Shown: positions 44,768 to 58,137 of the stretch, in pieces | Layout of the letters: each line of letters opens with the position of its first letter | Numbering within the stretch: the stretch's first letter is position 1 | From: Cinclus cinclus | Lineage: Eukaryota; Chordata; Aves; Passeriformes; Cinclidae | Assembly (NCBI RefSeq): GCF_963662255.1 | Contig: NW_026912203.1 | Span: 62,001-126,000, forward strand | DNA: 64,000 bases | Direction of reading: 5' to 3' | Notes under the pieces: generated by a model | Seen by the model: the letters and a program-made list of their open reading frames with translations, nothing else | The model's database searches: none | Told to the model about the DNA's origin: nothing | Translations under genes and position numbers: made by a program

Positions 44768-45200
44768 AGGAACAGTGCCAGGGGCTGTGCTCAAAGTCAG
44801 GTCCATGTGCTGCTGCTGCTGCTGCTGCTGTGGGTGTTGTTTTTTTCCAGCCCTGCCCAGAGTCAGGGATCAGATCCAGGCACTGCTGCTGCTCCCTCGG
44901 GATCAGCCACAATTTGGCTGTTGCTGTCAGTGCCAGCAGAAGCGGTGGCTGGAGCAGCGGGTGCTGACAGTGCCCCAAGCACACACAGGGGTCCCTGGGC
45001 TGGGGGTTGGGAGCTGGGAGGCAGCTGCCCCTTCTTCTCCCTCTGCCCCTTCTTCTCCCTCTGCCCCCACAGAGCTGGGCCAGGCACAAGGGGGGTAGCA
45101 CAGCAAACAGGGAGCCTGCAAGTCTCTTCCAGCCCTGTCTGCTGAGAGTTTGGCCCTTGGAGCTCCAGGTGGACAAAGGCAGCTGCTCCTGGTCCCTCTG
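44768..45200 (-). repeat. 435-bp arm-end block with (CTG)7, arm R3
   Basis: Counterpart of 20042-20476 in inverse orientation. The trinucleotide run at 44810-44830 has seven units against eight. Confidence 0.85.
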
Positions 45201-46604
45201 TGTGTCCCTGTGTTCAGCTGTGCTGCTCCATCAGTCCGTGCCCAGCAATGGGAAAAGCCTCAGGCCTGCAGGGCCAGGAGCTGCTGGGCTCTGCCTGGGC
45301 AGCTCAGCCAGCGGGAAGGAGCTGCTCCACACGGGAACCAGGAGCGAAGGACACTCCTGTTTTAGGAGAGGATTTCTGTTCTAGGAAAAACAAAAAACAT
45401 AGAAAAGGAAAGAAAAAACAAAGAAAACATGTGAAAGATACAAACAAAACAACGTGTTAGTGAAAAGCAGTCCAGACCTTTGGATAAAGGGGCAACCGAT
45501 CTTTTTAAAACAAGGACTAAGTTATTTACTTTAGAAACGTGCTGATGGTATGGATCCATCTTACTGACCTCAGCAGCCTATTTAAAACGATGTTGGGGTT
45601 TATTTCCAATATTGTTATTTTCAATTGTGGTTGAAGCAAGAGGAAATTGCTTTGTGCCCTGCCAGCTCCAAGCAGGACTGGGAAACTAAACTCTGTCAAA
45701 CCCCAAATCCTTTTTGAAGATGCCCTTCCTTCTCACCCTTCAAATGAGGTGCGCTGTTCCCTTTGAAATTGTCAGTGATTTCTTCAAGATGGAAAGACCC
45801 ACTTACAGCTTTTTGCTCTGGTTTGGAAGTGCAGAAGGGCAACTCTCCATCCATCAGCTCCAGACTGCACTGCCTTAGGAACACGGCCCACTCGCCAGGT
45901 TTTGCCCACTCGTGGCACTTCTAGAGGAGGAAGAAATTGCACAATTGCTACGGCACAATTCCAGACAAAAAGGAATGGAGACAGACAAAACATCCTGTGG
46001 AGATCCAGGCATTCAGCTGGGACCGTGGAGAGTTTGGGTTCTTGCCAATTGGGTGTGTGTCCCTAACTGCAATCTCTTGGCCTGCAGGAGAGTCTCCCTC
46101 ACCTGCAAAAGCAGAAAGCTCAGGCGGTGTGCTGGGAACGGGCTCGTGTGATGCAAAGCTCTCAGAGCCCTGTGAGGGCAGAGCGGGCCCAGCCGTGCCC
46201 AGGGCTGAGCCCAGCAGAGCCCTGGCACGGCCCAGAGCTGCCTCAGCATCCGCAGAGCCCGGCTGCAAGGAGAGAACCCAGAAACCACCCCTCAGCTGAA
46301 GGCTCCTGTCCCCCTTGTCCCAACCACGAGCAGTGCCCAGGCCATGCTGCCTGTGCCCAGAGCTGGGCACAAACCTCCCAGTCACTGCTGCCTCTGGGAG
46401 CAGAGCACGAGGGCAGGACACGTGCCCAGCCTGCAGCCAGCCATGGCACATCCAGCCCCTCAGCAGCTGCCCAGAGCCAAAAAGCACCTAGGCAGCCCAC
46501 TGAAGAACTCCTTGCATCTACTCCAGCAAAGGGGAACCTTTGGTTGCCAGCCAGGGACCAGGCCATGCCCAGATCTGGGAGCATCCCCCTGGCTGTGGAC
46601 TCAC

Positions 46605-46748
46605 CTGCACACTGGGCGTGGAGCGTGTCTTTGAAGAAGGTGCCAGAATCAAAGTCCATCATCTCCTGCTGCCAGTGGCCAGGTCAAGGAAGAGGCTGTC
46701 ATCCTTGAGGCTGTCCTTGCAGCAGCTCCACGTGGTACAGCTTCTCCA
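46605..46748 (-). pseudogene. Second PIM-like exon relic, copy 2
   Basis: Counterpart of 18505-18648, with the same frame break and donor. Confidence 0.7.
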
Positions 46749-47034
46749 GGGGCTGCTGCTCCTTTCCTGGGGGCCAGACCAGGCTGTCAGTGTTCTGCCC
46801 AGGGACTCAGCCATCACTGAAGCAGGACAAGTAAAACCAGGATGCATGGTGGCCGCCAGTGCTTGCAAGACCAGCTCAGCTCCAGAACGGACGTTCCCAT
46901 CTGATGACCCCTGCTCCATGGTACAGGCAGGAGAAAAAAGTCTGTGTTTCTTTGCTTCTTATCACCAAGACACGTGTGGAGCTGTTTGATCCAGGCTCCC
47001 GGATCAAACGGTGCCTGTGAATCTCTCCCATCTT

Positions 47035-49494
47035 CTAGGGCAGGTGAACACCCTGCAGCCAGGGGTCATAGAAGAGATCTTCCAAAGATGGCCTGTCCAT
47101 GGAGTGCATGCATAAACACCATCTGATAACATCTTGGCACTCTGGGGAGAGAAACCACAAATCACCGGTCAGCTGGAGGAGGATCCTGTTCACTTTGCCC
47201 CACTGTTCCTGTGCCCAGGCTCTGCTGGATCTGCTCAGAGCTGGGCCTGAGCTTTGCAGTCAATTCCCTGTTTTGGAGGAGAGCAGGAGAGCAGGACATG
47301 TGCCACATCCCAGAGATGAGGATTCACCTTGAGAGAGCCCTCGTGGGAACATGAGCTGGCCCCAGACGATGTCCCGGCCCTTCTTGAACGGGTGCTTCCC
47401 GCAGACCATCTGGTACAGCAGGATACCCAGGGACCAGACCGTTGCTGCCTCGCCGTGGTAGCATTTCAGGTGGGTCCACTCTGGGGGGCTGTAGGACCGT
47501 GTCCCTATGGAATACAGATGGAGCTCATCACGGGGATGCTGCTGCTCCCAGCGCCTCGCCTCAGCATCCCTGGGATTGGGGGGACCGCACCAGTGGCACA
47601 GGAGTGACCCGCTGCCTCGTCACCAACACCTGACTCCGGCGTACAAAAAGGAGGGACGGCAAAGAAACCACTGGTGTTGGGAGAGGGCAGCAGAAGCCCT
47701 GGGAAGGCCCAACCATGACACCCAGAAGAAAAACCCACCCAGGGGTGGGAAAAACCCACTCTCCTCTCTGCTTGCATTGCCCCCAATAAACATTAACAAG
47801 CCAAGGCAAACAGGGGCAGCAAAGCAGTCCAAGCCCTTCCTCGCCTGCACACCAAACGGAGCCGTGCACGGGTCTGAGCCCCCTCTCTTGCTCCCCCCAG
47901 GGGGTTTGTGTCGGGCTGGCTGCCCCAGCTCCAGCCACGGCTGAGTGGGTGGTGAATGCCGTTGGCAGGGCTGGGAGCTGTCTCCCCTCTGATCCCCACT
48001 CAAAAGCAACTTTTGGTGCAGGAGAAGCAATCCCATGACCTGCAGCAAAGCGGGGAATCAAAGTGCAGTGCCACAGTCAGGCTGGGCCATGAGATGCCCA
48101 GGGGCATCCCCCAGGCTGGGCTCACCTGCAAACTGGGTGTAGAGTGTGTCCTGGAGGAAGGTGCCACAGCCAAAGTCAATCAGGTGGCCAGGTCGATGAG
48201 GATGTTGCTAGGTTTGATGTCGCGGTGCAGGACCCCGCAGCTGCTGCAGTGCCGCACGGCCTCCAGCACCTGGCGGAACAGCCCCCGCGCCTCCTCCTCC
48301 GGCAGGGAGCCCCGAGCCACGATGAAATCCAAGAGGTCCTGACATGGCTCGGGACGCTCCAGCACCAACAAGACGCAGCTGGGCAGCTCAAACCACTCCA
48401 GGAGCTGAATTACTCCACGGAACCCAGTGGACACCTTGTCCAGCAGCACGACCTCCAGGGGCGCACGGGCGCCGTTGGGCTGCGCGAGGACCACGATGCC
48501 GTCAGTGGGGCTGAGGCCGTGCCAGGGCTCTGGAACGCCTCAGCCAGCCCGGGATGCTCTGCATCCCCCGCTCAGCCCACGCCCGCTCTCCTTGCAGGGC
48601 TCCCGGCGGCTCCCAGCCTGCCGGGCCCCGGCTCCCCGCCGCCCGCAACGCCCCGGCTTCTGCCGCTGGCCCCGCTCACTCACCAGCTCGCCCCAATGGC
48701 GGATGCGATCCCGCCGCACGCATTTGATGGCCACCTGCGAACCAAGGGGCAGCAGCGGGCTCAGATCGCCGCCCGGCCCGCCGCGCCCCGGCCTCCTCCT
48801 CCGCCCTCCATCTCTTCCTCTTCCTCCTCCTCCTCCTCCTCCTCCTCCGCCCGCCGCCGGCCCCGCCACTCACCGGGGCGCCGTCCGCGAGCCGGGTCCA
48901 CGAGAAGACGCTGCCGAAGCCGCCGCTGCCCAGCAGCGAACCCAGCCGGTACCGCTCCGGCAAGGCCCCCTGCGCCTTCCCTGCGGGCGACACGCGGCCG
49001 TCAGCGCTCGGCCCGGGGCCACACACGGCCCCCGACCGCCCCCCGACCGTCCCGGGCCGGGCATCCCCACCCGCCCCGGGCCCTGGCGGCTCGGGGCCGG
49101 CGGCCGCGCTGCCGAGCGGCGGAGCTCGGGCCGGGGAAGCCGCAGCGGAGGCGGCGGGAGCGGCCGCGCCGCGTGTGTCCTCAGCGGGCCCCTGGAGGAG
49201 CCGGGGCCGGGGCCGGGGCCGGGGCAGGGGCCGGGGCCGGGGCCGGAGGCGGGGCCGGAGCCGGGGTAGGGGCGGGGGTCGGGGCCGGGCTCGGGGTCGG
49301 GGCCGGGCTCGGGTTCGGGCTCCGGCCAGGCAAAGCCAAAGGGCAGCGATGCTGCCCCAGCCCCAGGCACTGATGCCCGCACAGCACCGCCACAGCCACG
49401 AAAGCCAGAGCCGGGCAGAGGCGAGCCCGGGGTGGGACGGACGGGGCAGGTGACGGGGCAGCCCCGCCCGAGGCCGGGGGCGGGCCGGGGGCAT
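47035..49494 (-). pseudogene. PIM1-like serine/threonine kinase pseudogene, five exons, copy 2
   Basis: Minus-strand exons 49494-48874, 48734-48684, 48479-48126, 47504-47328 and 47141-47035. The structure, splice sites and catalytic motifs are the same as in copy 1, and so is the frame-breaking loss before DFG with its premature stop near 48180-48182. The first exon is 6 bases longer through one extra hexanucleotide unit (two more Pro/Arg codons). Since the lesion is identical, the two copies descend from one dead gene, or conversion has spread the lesion. Confidence 0.9.
49190..49324 (-). repeat. GGGGCC hexanucleotide tract, copy 2
   Basis: Plus-strand reading is GGGGCC-rich. The run starting near 49201 has four units against three in copy 1. 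It is within the CpG-rich start of the PIM-like pseudogene. Confidence 0.8.
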
Positions 49495-51996
49495 GGCCCG
49501 GTCCGGCAGGGGGAGAGGGGGAGACGACGGGGGGGGGTCTGGGGAACGGAGCCCGGGGAGAAGGGATAGAATGAACAAGAAAGAGAGTAAGAGGGCTTGT
49601 AGACTCGCTGCTGCCGCTGCTGCCGCCGCTGCTGCCGAAGCGCCGGGGCCGTTTGTCCGTTTGTCCGCGTGTCCGCGTGTCCGTTCGCCGCTCGCCCCAC
49701 ACGCCCCATGCCCGAGCCCCGCGCGCCCCGGGGCAGCCCCTGAGTCTGTCCAAACACGGGAACTTTGCCCTGTTCAGCCAAGGCCCAGAGTCCTGACTCC
49801 CGCACAGTGACACAGCAATCCCTTCGCTCGCTGCTGTGCATTGGCCCCGCTGAGGCTCACACACTGCCGCCGGGGCACGTTCCCTGGCTGGAGGATTCCT
49901 GCCCCACCCAAGCGCTGCCCTTATGTCTCCAGCATTGCTTTCCAACAAAGCCACGGGAAGGCAAACTCTCTGCAGCTCATGGTACTTTACAGTGTCTAAG
50001 ACTCACAAGTCATCGACCAGGAATTGTAAGGGAATGCAGCCCTGACTGCAGCCCTCCCAGAGTAGATGACAAAAAGAATCTAAAACGGGGAAATGCAGGT
50101 GAACTGGGTGAACTTTGTCTGAAAGAAGGGTCATTTTTTTCTAATAATTTCTAGTCCATTCCCTCAGCTTTTATGCTTCTTACAAGGCCATTTGCATGCC
50201 AGATTCCTCATCAAAGGAGAACCCTGAGCTTGTGGAACTGCGTGTCTGTTCCTCTGCAGGGACACTCAGGGTGAGACAGGATGCAATTTTGAAGCAATTG
50301 TGTTAAAGCAAAACCAGTTATTAAGTAGAGATTGATGTCCTTGCCCCAAACCAACAACCGTGGGCAAGTCCCTTTGGCTCAGCCTGGAGCAGTGACCTTG
50401 AGGGGTGTCCCCACTGCAGGGAGGAAGGCCCCCGCCCCTCCAAGGAGGGAAATGTTGGGACACGCTGCCGTTAAAATCTGGCACGGGGCTCTTCCAGTCT
50501 GAAGTGCTGCCCTGTCAGGCAGATGTGCCCAGGCTGTGCCAACTCAGCAGCTCTGCAGAAGTTCTCAGCGGTGGCACTTGGTTGTTCCTTTCTCTGGGCA
50601 TTTTACCAGCTCTGCCACAGCTTCAGCTCCCTCTCAGGATGTTGATCTTGGGGATGGAGGAGTCAGGCTGGTTTCAGCACTGTTGACCCCAAAAGCAGCG
50701 TGATCCCCCTCTTCATTTCCCACCGGGAGCTTTGCAAACAGAGCCTTGTTGGAGTTGTTTGAGCCCATTCCAGGCAGAGCCTCCTGCTGCAGCAGGAACT
50801 GCCTTTCCTGTGCCATGGCCAGGGCAGACCCCGCTGCAGGAAAAGGCCCAGGCCAGCCCCAAGACAGGGAAGGCCTCGGGCACAAGTGCAGAGTGCCGTG
50901 GTGGTACCTGTGCCAGGGAGAGCCTGAGACACCAAAGGCACCTTGGCAGCAGCAGCTGCTCCCAGGGCATGGCCACAAGCCTCCCTTGGCAACCCGGCCT
51001 GGTGGCCACCACTGCAGAGCTGCAGCTTCAGGGGTCATTTCTGGCTGGGCTCTGCAAAGCCACTCGTGCTCCAGGAACCCGACTGGGAAGCAATTGGCCC
51101 CAGCACCTTGGGGACAAGATATTAATGGCAAAACTCTTCATCCCTGCAGGGGCAGGAGAGGGACAGAGGAAAGGGAAGAGCCAGGCCCAGGGGACATGAC
51201 TGCAATGGTGGTGGCTGGGAGGTCGGTGCCACTGCAGCAGCCTGGCTGGCCCTCAGCAGACATTCTGGCCACAAGAGTTGTGAGCAGCTCTTGGCCCTGC
51301 AGGGCTGAGGCTTTTCCCCTTTGCTGGGCACAGACTGATGGAGCAGCACAGCTGAACTCCTCCTGGCACTGTTCCCTGCCGTGTGCAGTGGTGTCACAGC
51401 AGCCTGGGGCACCTGGGAGCCTTCAGTGCCAGCAGGGACTGGAGATGGCAGCGCTGGCATCCTGGAGGTTGTGCAGGGAACAGAGGTGGGGACTCTCTCT
51501 CCATGGGGAGCTTCCAGGTGGAAAAGGCTGCTGTGAGCAGGCAGCTGCAAGGGCAGAGAAAGGAGGGGCTGGAGCCCTTGATGTGTGCCAGTGCCACAGT
51601 CCTGGGCAGCAGCCACCAAGCACAGGGGGAGCAGAGGGCACAGCCAGAGGGACAAAACCAGTCAAGGTCAGAGAGTGGGAAGAGCCAGAGCTGGGAGCAG
51701 GAACAGCTGCTTCCTTGCACCCTTGAAGAAAGCTCTTGGCTGCTTCAAAGCACTGAAGGGCCTGAAGGGTAGAGAGGAGGCCACAGCAAACAATGCTCCT
51801 GGTGCCACACCCTGCCCTCTCAGCGTCCCAGAAGGAATTGCATGAGCTGTATTCTTCTTCTCCCTGAGCCCTCACATTCAGCATGAGCAGCTTAGCAGCA
51901 GGAGCTAAAGGAGCTGGAGCCTTAGGCCACAAGGGCTGACCAAGAGGGGCCTTTTGGACTCAAGGAATGCTGCTAACATGGACCTAGCTGAATGCA

Positions 51997-52129
51997 GCAG
52001 ATGGAATCCTGGAATTACAGAATCCTTCCAGTTGGGAAAGACCTCAGAGCTCATGCAGTCCTGCTGTTCACCCAGCACTGTCAAGCCCAGCAGTAAATCG
52101 CATGCCTGAAGTACCAAAGGCTGGACAAG
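51997..52129 (+). mobile_element. CR1-like LINE 3' fragment, arm R4
   Basis: Counterpart of 13130-13262, plus strand. Confidence 0.5.
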
Positions 52130-55100
52130 AGGCCCTGACTGAGGGCTGAACACCAGGCCCTGAGCCAAAGGGGATCTCTGGATGAACCTTCCAACCAAAT
52201 GTTATCTTTGTATCCACACATGACCAAACTATGCACGGACATGAGCGCTGTGATAGATGTATGCACTCATGAGTGAAAGGTGGATTGACCTTTGTGTATT
52301 TAGAAGCCGAACAAGGCCGTGAAATCCAACATCTGGCCTTGTTTGGGGTGTGTTTGGTCAAAGCCAACTCCTTGGGTTCCTCCTTGAGCCCTGGCCAGGC
52401 TCTGGGTGTGAGCCAAGAGGAGAATGAAACCAGATGTTGCTGCACTAGAAGTGCTGTCAGTTTGTTTCTTCAGCACTGTCAGAGCTGGGCCCTCTCTCAG
52501 CGGGGCTGGAAGCCTCAGCTGTGGCTGGAGGCACCTGCAGGAATTCCCAGTGTCCGGGAGTGGCTCTGCAGTACTTGGCTGTGACAGCTTCCCCCAGCTG
52601 ATGTGTGCATCTGGGTGATGGTAAAGTCTGGGGGGAACTGCTGAGGGATCTTTCTTAATCACTGCGGGCACTTCTTGGGAGTGAGGACTGGGTGCATTGC
52701 TGAGCTTCTCCTTCTGTGATTCTTTGCTGCTTTGAACTTTAGAAAATTAAGCAATTCCTTCAGCTGGTGTCTGTGTCTTTGGTGCTGACCTTGCCCACTG
52801 GTAAAAGCAAAGTGGCGTAGTCTGGCTGGATCACAACAAAATGTCACTTTAAAAATGTAAATGTAAGGAGTCCGTCCCGTTGGAAATTGCTGGATGCGAA
52901 GCCCTTCCCTAGAGTTGTGTGTCTCAGGAGTGGGCTGAGGTCAGAGCACCGTGGGAGCAGTGGAGCCGTGAGTTAAAAGAGGCTGAACCAGTGGGTGTCT
53001 TCAAATGCATCCCAAAATTGCATATGGAAAAAGGAAAAGAACTTGTGGGTTTGGGAGGATGAGGAGGGATTTTGTTAAGAGCATATTGGAAACAGCAGCA
53101 ACAGAAGGAACAATTTGTGTTGGAACACTCCCACATGGAGACACAGAAAAAGTTTTAATCTTGAGCTTGACTTTCATTGTGCTTGTGATATAATAATGTT
53201 ACTGTGTTATATCTACATATGTGTACGCATATCTTACATGTCATGAAATAATATTTTTATTTTTATATAAATAATAATAATAATAATAATGTGAAATAAT
53301 GCTGACAGTACTCATGTGTTAGCTTTGGTTGCTCAGGGATGTAACACTGAATACCCTACAGAAAAGCTTTAACAAGGACATCAACGTCATGGCAAACTTT
53401 GTGAGACTGTTTATAATGAATACAGGAGGAAGGGATGAAATTGGCTGCTTTCATGGGGTTTGCTGACCCTGTGATGTGGAATGTGTTTTTTGTTAGTGTG
53501 GGAAACACAGTGATTAAGACTGCTGGGTTTTTCATACAGCAGGCTATCCACAAGCTGCGGCATTGGTTGGACAGATGAATGTTTGTTAAAAGAGCAGTTG
53601 AAAAAATGAGGAGCTGAGAAGCTGTCCCGATGGAGAAGCCAACTCCCAGATGTGCTCCCTACCCTTAGCAATGGGCCCACTGGGAAATGGAAAGGCCCTG
53701 GATGTGCATGGCTGCTCCCGGTTTGCAAATACAACCATGGCCAGTGAGACTTGGACTTCCTGGGAAATTGTTCTGGGTGCCATGGCCCCTGACAGGGCCC
53801 CCCAGAGGCTGCAGGGCTGGACTGTGATGCATTGGAATTAATTAGGATAAATCAGAAGCAAATGAGAGTTATCAATACGGAAAGAGGAGTTCAGATTCCT
53901 CCAGGACACTTTGTTTGGGGAACTGCTCACTGGAGCTTGGCCTTGCAAAGGGTTCACATCACGGGAAGAGGAATTGATGCAGATTGTCAAGGAGAAATCA
54001 AAGTAATCCTTTTCAGCAATAGTGAACAAGATTGGATGATTTAGCCCTGTGGCACAGTAGCACCATTATTGATCTTCCAGCTTTCGAAACATCAGTGAAG
54101 GAAGGAGATCCAGCTCAAATCAGCACTGTTTGTGGAGATCAAGGCTTTGGATGCAGCAGTCCTAATAATGGAGCCAAAGTGTGGGTGGAGAGGCCAAGTG
54201 GCCCTCCCAAGCCAGCTGCAGGAACAGCTCTGGGGAAAGACAAGACTGTTGGAATGCTGGAACCTGGCAATATGTCCCTGCAGCCAAGTGCTCTATGTGA
54301 GAACAAGTGGATGTTTTGGGATATTGTTTTAGAGATCGTGCCAGACCACATCTGCGTGTTTGCCCCAAGGGTCCCGTTTGGAAAATGCTCTGATCCACGG
54401 GGCTCCATGTGAAGGCTGATGTGACACTGAGGCACTTCCAGACGAATTCCAGCCAGGAGCCTGGGGGTCCCTCAGGGCCTGGGACCCGGCACCTCTCCAG
54501 CCAAAGGGGAAAGGACCCCAGCAAGCCTTGTTACCCACAGACAGCGCGGGAAAGCTGAACAGCAAAGGTCCCTCGGGACATTATTCTGGAATTAAATGGG
54601 CACCAGCTGCATGGACAGTGGAATTACTGTTCCTAACCCGGATGAGACTGAGGAAAAAGAATGAGTCACCTTGTCACTAAAGTAGTGCTTATGTCTGTAA
54701 GTTGTGTCTTGAGAGTCAGCCAGAATCTTTGTTTGCCAGAAACACCTGTAGAGTTTCATCAGGGATTAGTCCTGAAATTGTTCTGAAAATGTAAAGATCT
54801 TAGTAGCCAAAATACTCCATGTAAGTAATTGCTGGGTATGTCCTCAACTAATGTTGGGAGGAATGGGGGTCCCTTGGAGGGCCCACCCTGTGGGGTGGCC
54901 AGAGCTCTGTCCATGGGCTCTGACTCCTAACAGAGTCAGTGCAGGGACAGTTAAAGAAAACTGTGCTGTGCAAAAAAGGAATACAATGATCAGCTTCACA
55001 GGGTTCACTAAGATTTCCCTTCAGTAGAAACTGAACCCTGTTGGAGTTAGAGGCCCCAGTGTGAAAGGATTTCTGTGCTTTGCCATCACTCCCAATGTCC

Positions 55101-56831
55101 ATAGAACTTGGGGTGCTGGAGCTGGTCAGGGTCAGTGTTAGAGCACTGCCAGCTGCAGGGCCACTGTGAAACTGCTGTGGCCCAAAGGCACGGGGGACAC
55201 AAGAGGAGCACAGGGAGGAGCCCTGGATGCATCAGCAGCCCACAGTGGGAAATGGGAAATCAGACCTTTGGTACTGGGAATGGGACCTGCTGGATGTGCA
55301 GAGACAATGCCTGTAAAGGCTTCCCTCAATGTGTTTGGGTCCTGTTTTTCAGGCAGTGTTGATGCCTCCCTTGGGGGTACTTCAGCAACAAGCAGAAGGA
55401 AGAGTTTGGGCCGAGAGAACATTTCCCCCCACAGAGTGCCTTTGGTCTCAGAAAGCCAAAGACTCTGGTTCACCCTGTGCCCCATGAGCACTGCCTCGTC
55501 CTATGGAGTTCACATTAATGAGCTACATGGATTATTTGAAGAAGTAGAAAAGGATACTGTGCAAATATCCAGTAGCACATCCTGTGAGCTCCAACAAACA
55601 CAAATGGGGCTCTACAGAACCTCATGGCCTTGGATCATCTGCTTGCTGGGCAAGGAGGAGCCTGGGCTATGACGGGACAGGAATGTTGCACTTCTATCAG
55701 TGATGAGTCTGAAGTGCAGCAATCAGGAATCACCTCAATAGGAAGAGCAGTAGAAGAGTGGCAGAAAGAAGAAAATTCTTCTTGCTGAGATTGCCTTCAT
55801 GCCTGCCAAATTGGAGGCTGCTGTGAAATGCATTTGTGGCAGTCACTGCAAACATTGCAGTGTGAGCCCTTGGTGTGTAATGATTCCATGTTAGAGTTGT
55901 TGTGACACTTTGTGCTGGGAAATGGAGCACTGAGACTTGTCTCAAGAGAGACACAGTCTCAAGAGAAAGTGGGGATTTGAGAAACAACAGAGAAGAGCAA
56001 CTAATTAGGCATGTTTTAAAAGAGTTGCAAATTACAGCTCTGAGTAATGAACTGTTCTTCAATTAATGCTTAATTGAAGAACAAGAGGTGATGCCTTTGT
56101 GCCTCATACCTAAATCCAAGACTCCATTATTGAAGGAATTGTTATGGAGGCTGTAGTTCATGCCTTGGTCAAAGCACTGGTTGAACTACCAAGGCCTGAA
56201 CATCAGGCCCTGAACAAAGCTGAATTCTAGATGCACCTTCCAAGCCAATGTTACATTTTTATCTGCTCATCAATGAGGCATTTTTAGCAATATGATCTCT
56301 GTATCTGTGCATTGGTGATACAAGGATTCACCTTTCAGCGTTTAGAAATCCAACAAGGTCCCACCTGGCCTTGTTTGGGGGTGTTTGGTCCAAGTGAACT
56401 CCCTTGGTTCCTCCTTGAGCCCTGGCCAGGCGTTGGGAGGAACCAAACAGGAGACTTAAACCCATGTTCCTGCACTAGGAGTGCTGTCAGATTCTCTGTT
56501 CAACACCATCAGAGCTGGGCCATCTCTCAGCAGGGCTGGAAGCCTCAGCTGTGGCTGGAGGCACCTGCAGGAATTCCCAGTGTCCGGGAGTGGCTCTGCA
56601 GTCCTTGGCTGTGACAGCTTCCCCCAGCTGATGTGTGCATCTGGGTGATGGTAAAGTCTGGGGGGAACTGCTGATGGATCTTTCTTAATCACTGCGGGCA
56701 CTTCTTGGGAGTGATGTCTGGGTGCATTGCTGAGCTTCTCCTGTTGTGATTCTTTGCAGTTTTGCGTTATATAAATTACGCAATTCCTTCAGCTGGTGTC
56801 TGTGTCTTTGGTGCTGACCCTGGCCACTGGT
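52109..56831 (+). mobile_element. ERV2 relic, arm R4
   Basis: LTR-like repeats at about 52109-52800 and 56180-56831 flank the interior with a dUTPase relic on the plus strand. Confidence 0.5.
53810..54170 (+). pseudogene. Retroviral-type dUTPase relic, arm R4
   Basis: Same motifs and internal break as the other three copies. Confidence 0.75.
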
Positions 56832-56920
56832 GAGACTGAGTCCCATCGTGCCTAGGAGTTACCTGGGAAGACAAACGCCACCACTGCAAATGTCCCCTGG
56901 TTTCTGCCTTCTTCCCCCCA

Positions 56921-56927
56921 CTTTATA
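56921..56927 (-). promoter_or_regulatory. TATAAAG box of the candidate R promoter, arm R4
   Basis: Minus-strand TATAAAG downstream of the X-box-like array at 57154-57760, with the same donor about 60 bp further on. Confidence 0.35.
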
Positions 56928-57153
56928 CGCTGAGCATGATGTCCCATGGTCCGGGATCTCCCCCGGGTCAGTTGGGGTCACCTGTCCTGGCTGTGTCCCC
57001 TCCCAAGCTCCCCTGCACCCCCAGCCCCTCCCCAGCGTGGCTGGACGAGGGGCAGGAAAGGCCTTGGCTCTGTGCAAGCTCAGCAAGAGCAAAACTATCT
57101 GTGTGTGATGGAGCCTGTGCTCAGCACCCGACCCCAGCAGTGTCTCGGTGCCA

Positions 57154-57760
57154 GCGTCCGTGGCATCAGGCCCTACAAGGGGTTTCCATGGCAAGTGCCA
57201 TGCCAGGTGACCCAGGTGTCCTGTCCCAGTGAGGTTTGCCATGGAAACAGTGCCCAGCTGACCTTTCTGTCTGGCTGAGCTGGCCTTTGGCCCTGGCCCT
57301 GGGGTTTGCTGCTGGTCCCGCTGCGCCTGCCCAGCCAGCGCGGCACAGGGCAGGTGGCCATGGCACAAGCCCCCAGCGAGGGATCCCCTCTGGCTCTGGG
57401 CAGTGACAGCAGCCCTGAGCAAGGGGCCCAGGGCAGGTTTCCATGACAAGCAGCCATCACAATGGCTCCAGGCGTTGGCTGCCGTGGCACCAAACTGAGG
57501 AAGGGGTCTCTGTGGCTGTTGCCATGGCACCTGACTGCATCAATGAGTGTCAGTGCAGCTGAAGCTGGACCAGCCCCGGCACCGCTTTGTCCTCAGGCTT
57601 GCCATGGCAGCTGAGGACACAACAGGTCTGCATGCAAGTGCCCATGGAACCTGACTGCACAAATGGCTCCTTGGGGTGGTTTCCATGGCAACTTGAACTG
57701 ATGAGGGTTGCCCTGGCACCCAAACCCACTAGTGGGGGTCAGTGCAGTGTCCATGGCAAC
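57154..57760 (-). repeat. ~40-bp-period X-box-like array, arm R4
   Basis: Counterpart of 7424-8030. One core near 57685 is improved to TTTCCATGGCAAC, where the other arms have a CCAAGG or CCTTGG centre. Confidence 0.65.
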
Positions 57761-58137
57761 AGTCCCTTGCAATGGCCCAGGGCACCTTGGGATGGTAATC
57801 CACCCTCACAGCTGGGCAGGGCAGCTCTGGAATGGTCTTGGTGCTGCCTGGGGCTTGGCACACACTTGAGGAGGGTGTCTGTTTTCAGTGGGGAACTTTT
57901 CGTTTTTTGGAGCAATCAAAACTGTTGTAGGTTGGTGTAGAAAAAAAAAAAAAAGAGGAAAACCCTTCTTAGGGTGTGTGCAGCCAGTTCTCCAAGCAAA
58001 GCAGGGGTGTCAGCTGAGTCAGGACAGACAGGATGCGGTTGGGGAATGTGCAGCAAGGTTGTCCACACCGGGTCAAACCTCAAGGCACAGCTTCTCTGAG
58101 CAGGCCAGACCTCCTTAGGAGAGACCCTGGAACAATA

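Larger units (their letters stand above)
36870..45302 (+). repeat. Palindrome arm R, copy 3 (direct)
   Basis: Direct copy of R1 at offsets of +30937 to +30959 (then +30886 inward of the 35-bp repeat). It adjoins block O instead of E. It includes the 435-bp CAG block (44768-45200) at its inner end, as in R2. Confidence 0.95.
45303..51268 (-). repeat. Spacer S, copy 2 (inverted relative to S1)
   Basis: Inverted copy of 13991-19951. It lies between a plus-orientation and a minus-orientation R arm exactly as S1 does, yet in the opposite direction, which is the expected result of arm-to-arm recombination. The stretch 49495-51268, upstream of the PIM-like start, and 45303-46604 hold no recognisable gene. 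Confidence 0.9.

Noticed and set aside
44490..45098. Cysteine-rich protein with a Cys run
   Set aside because: The run is just the CTG trinucleotide read in one frame.
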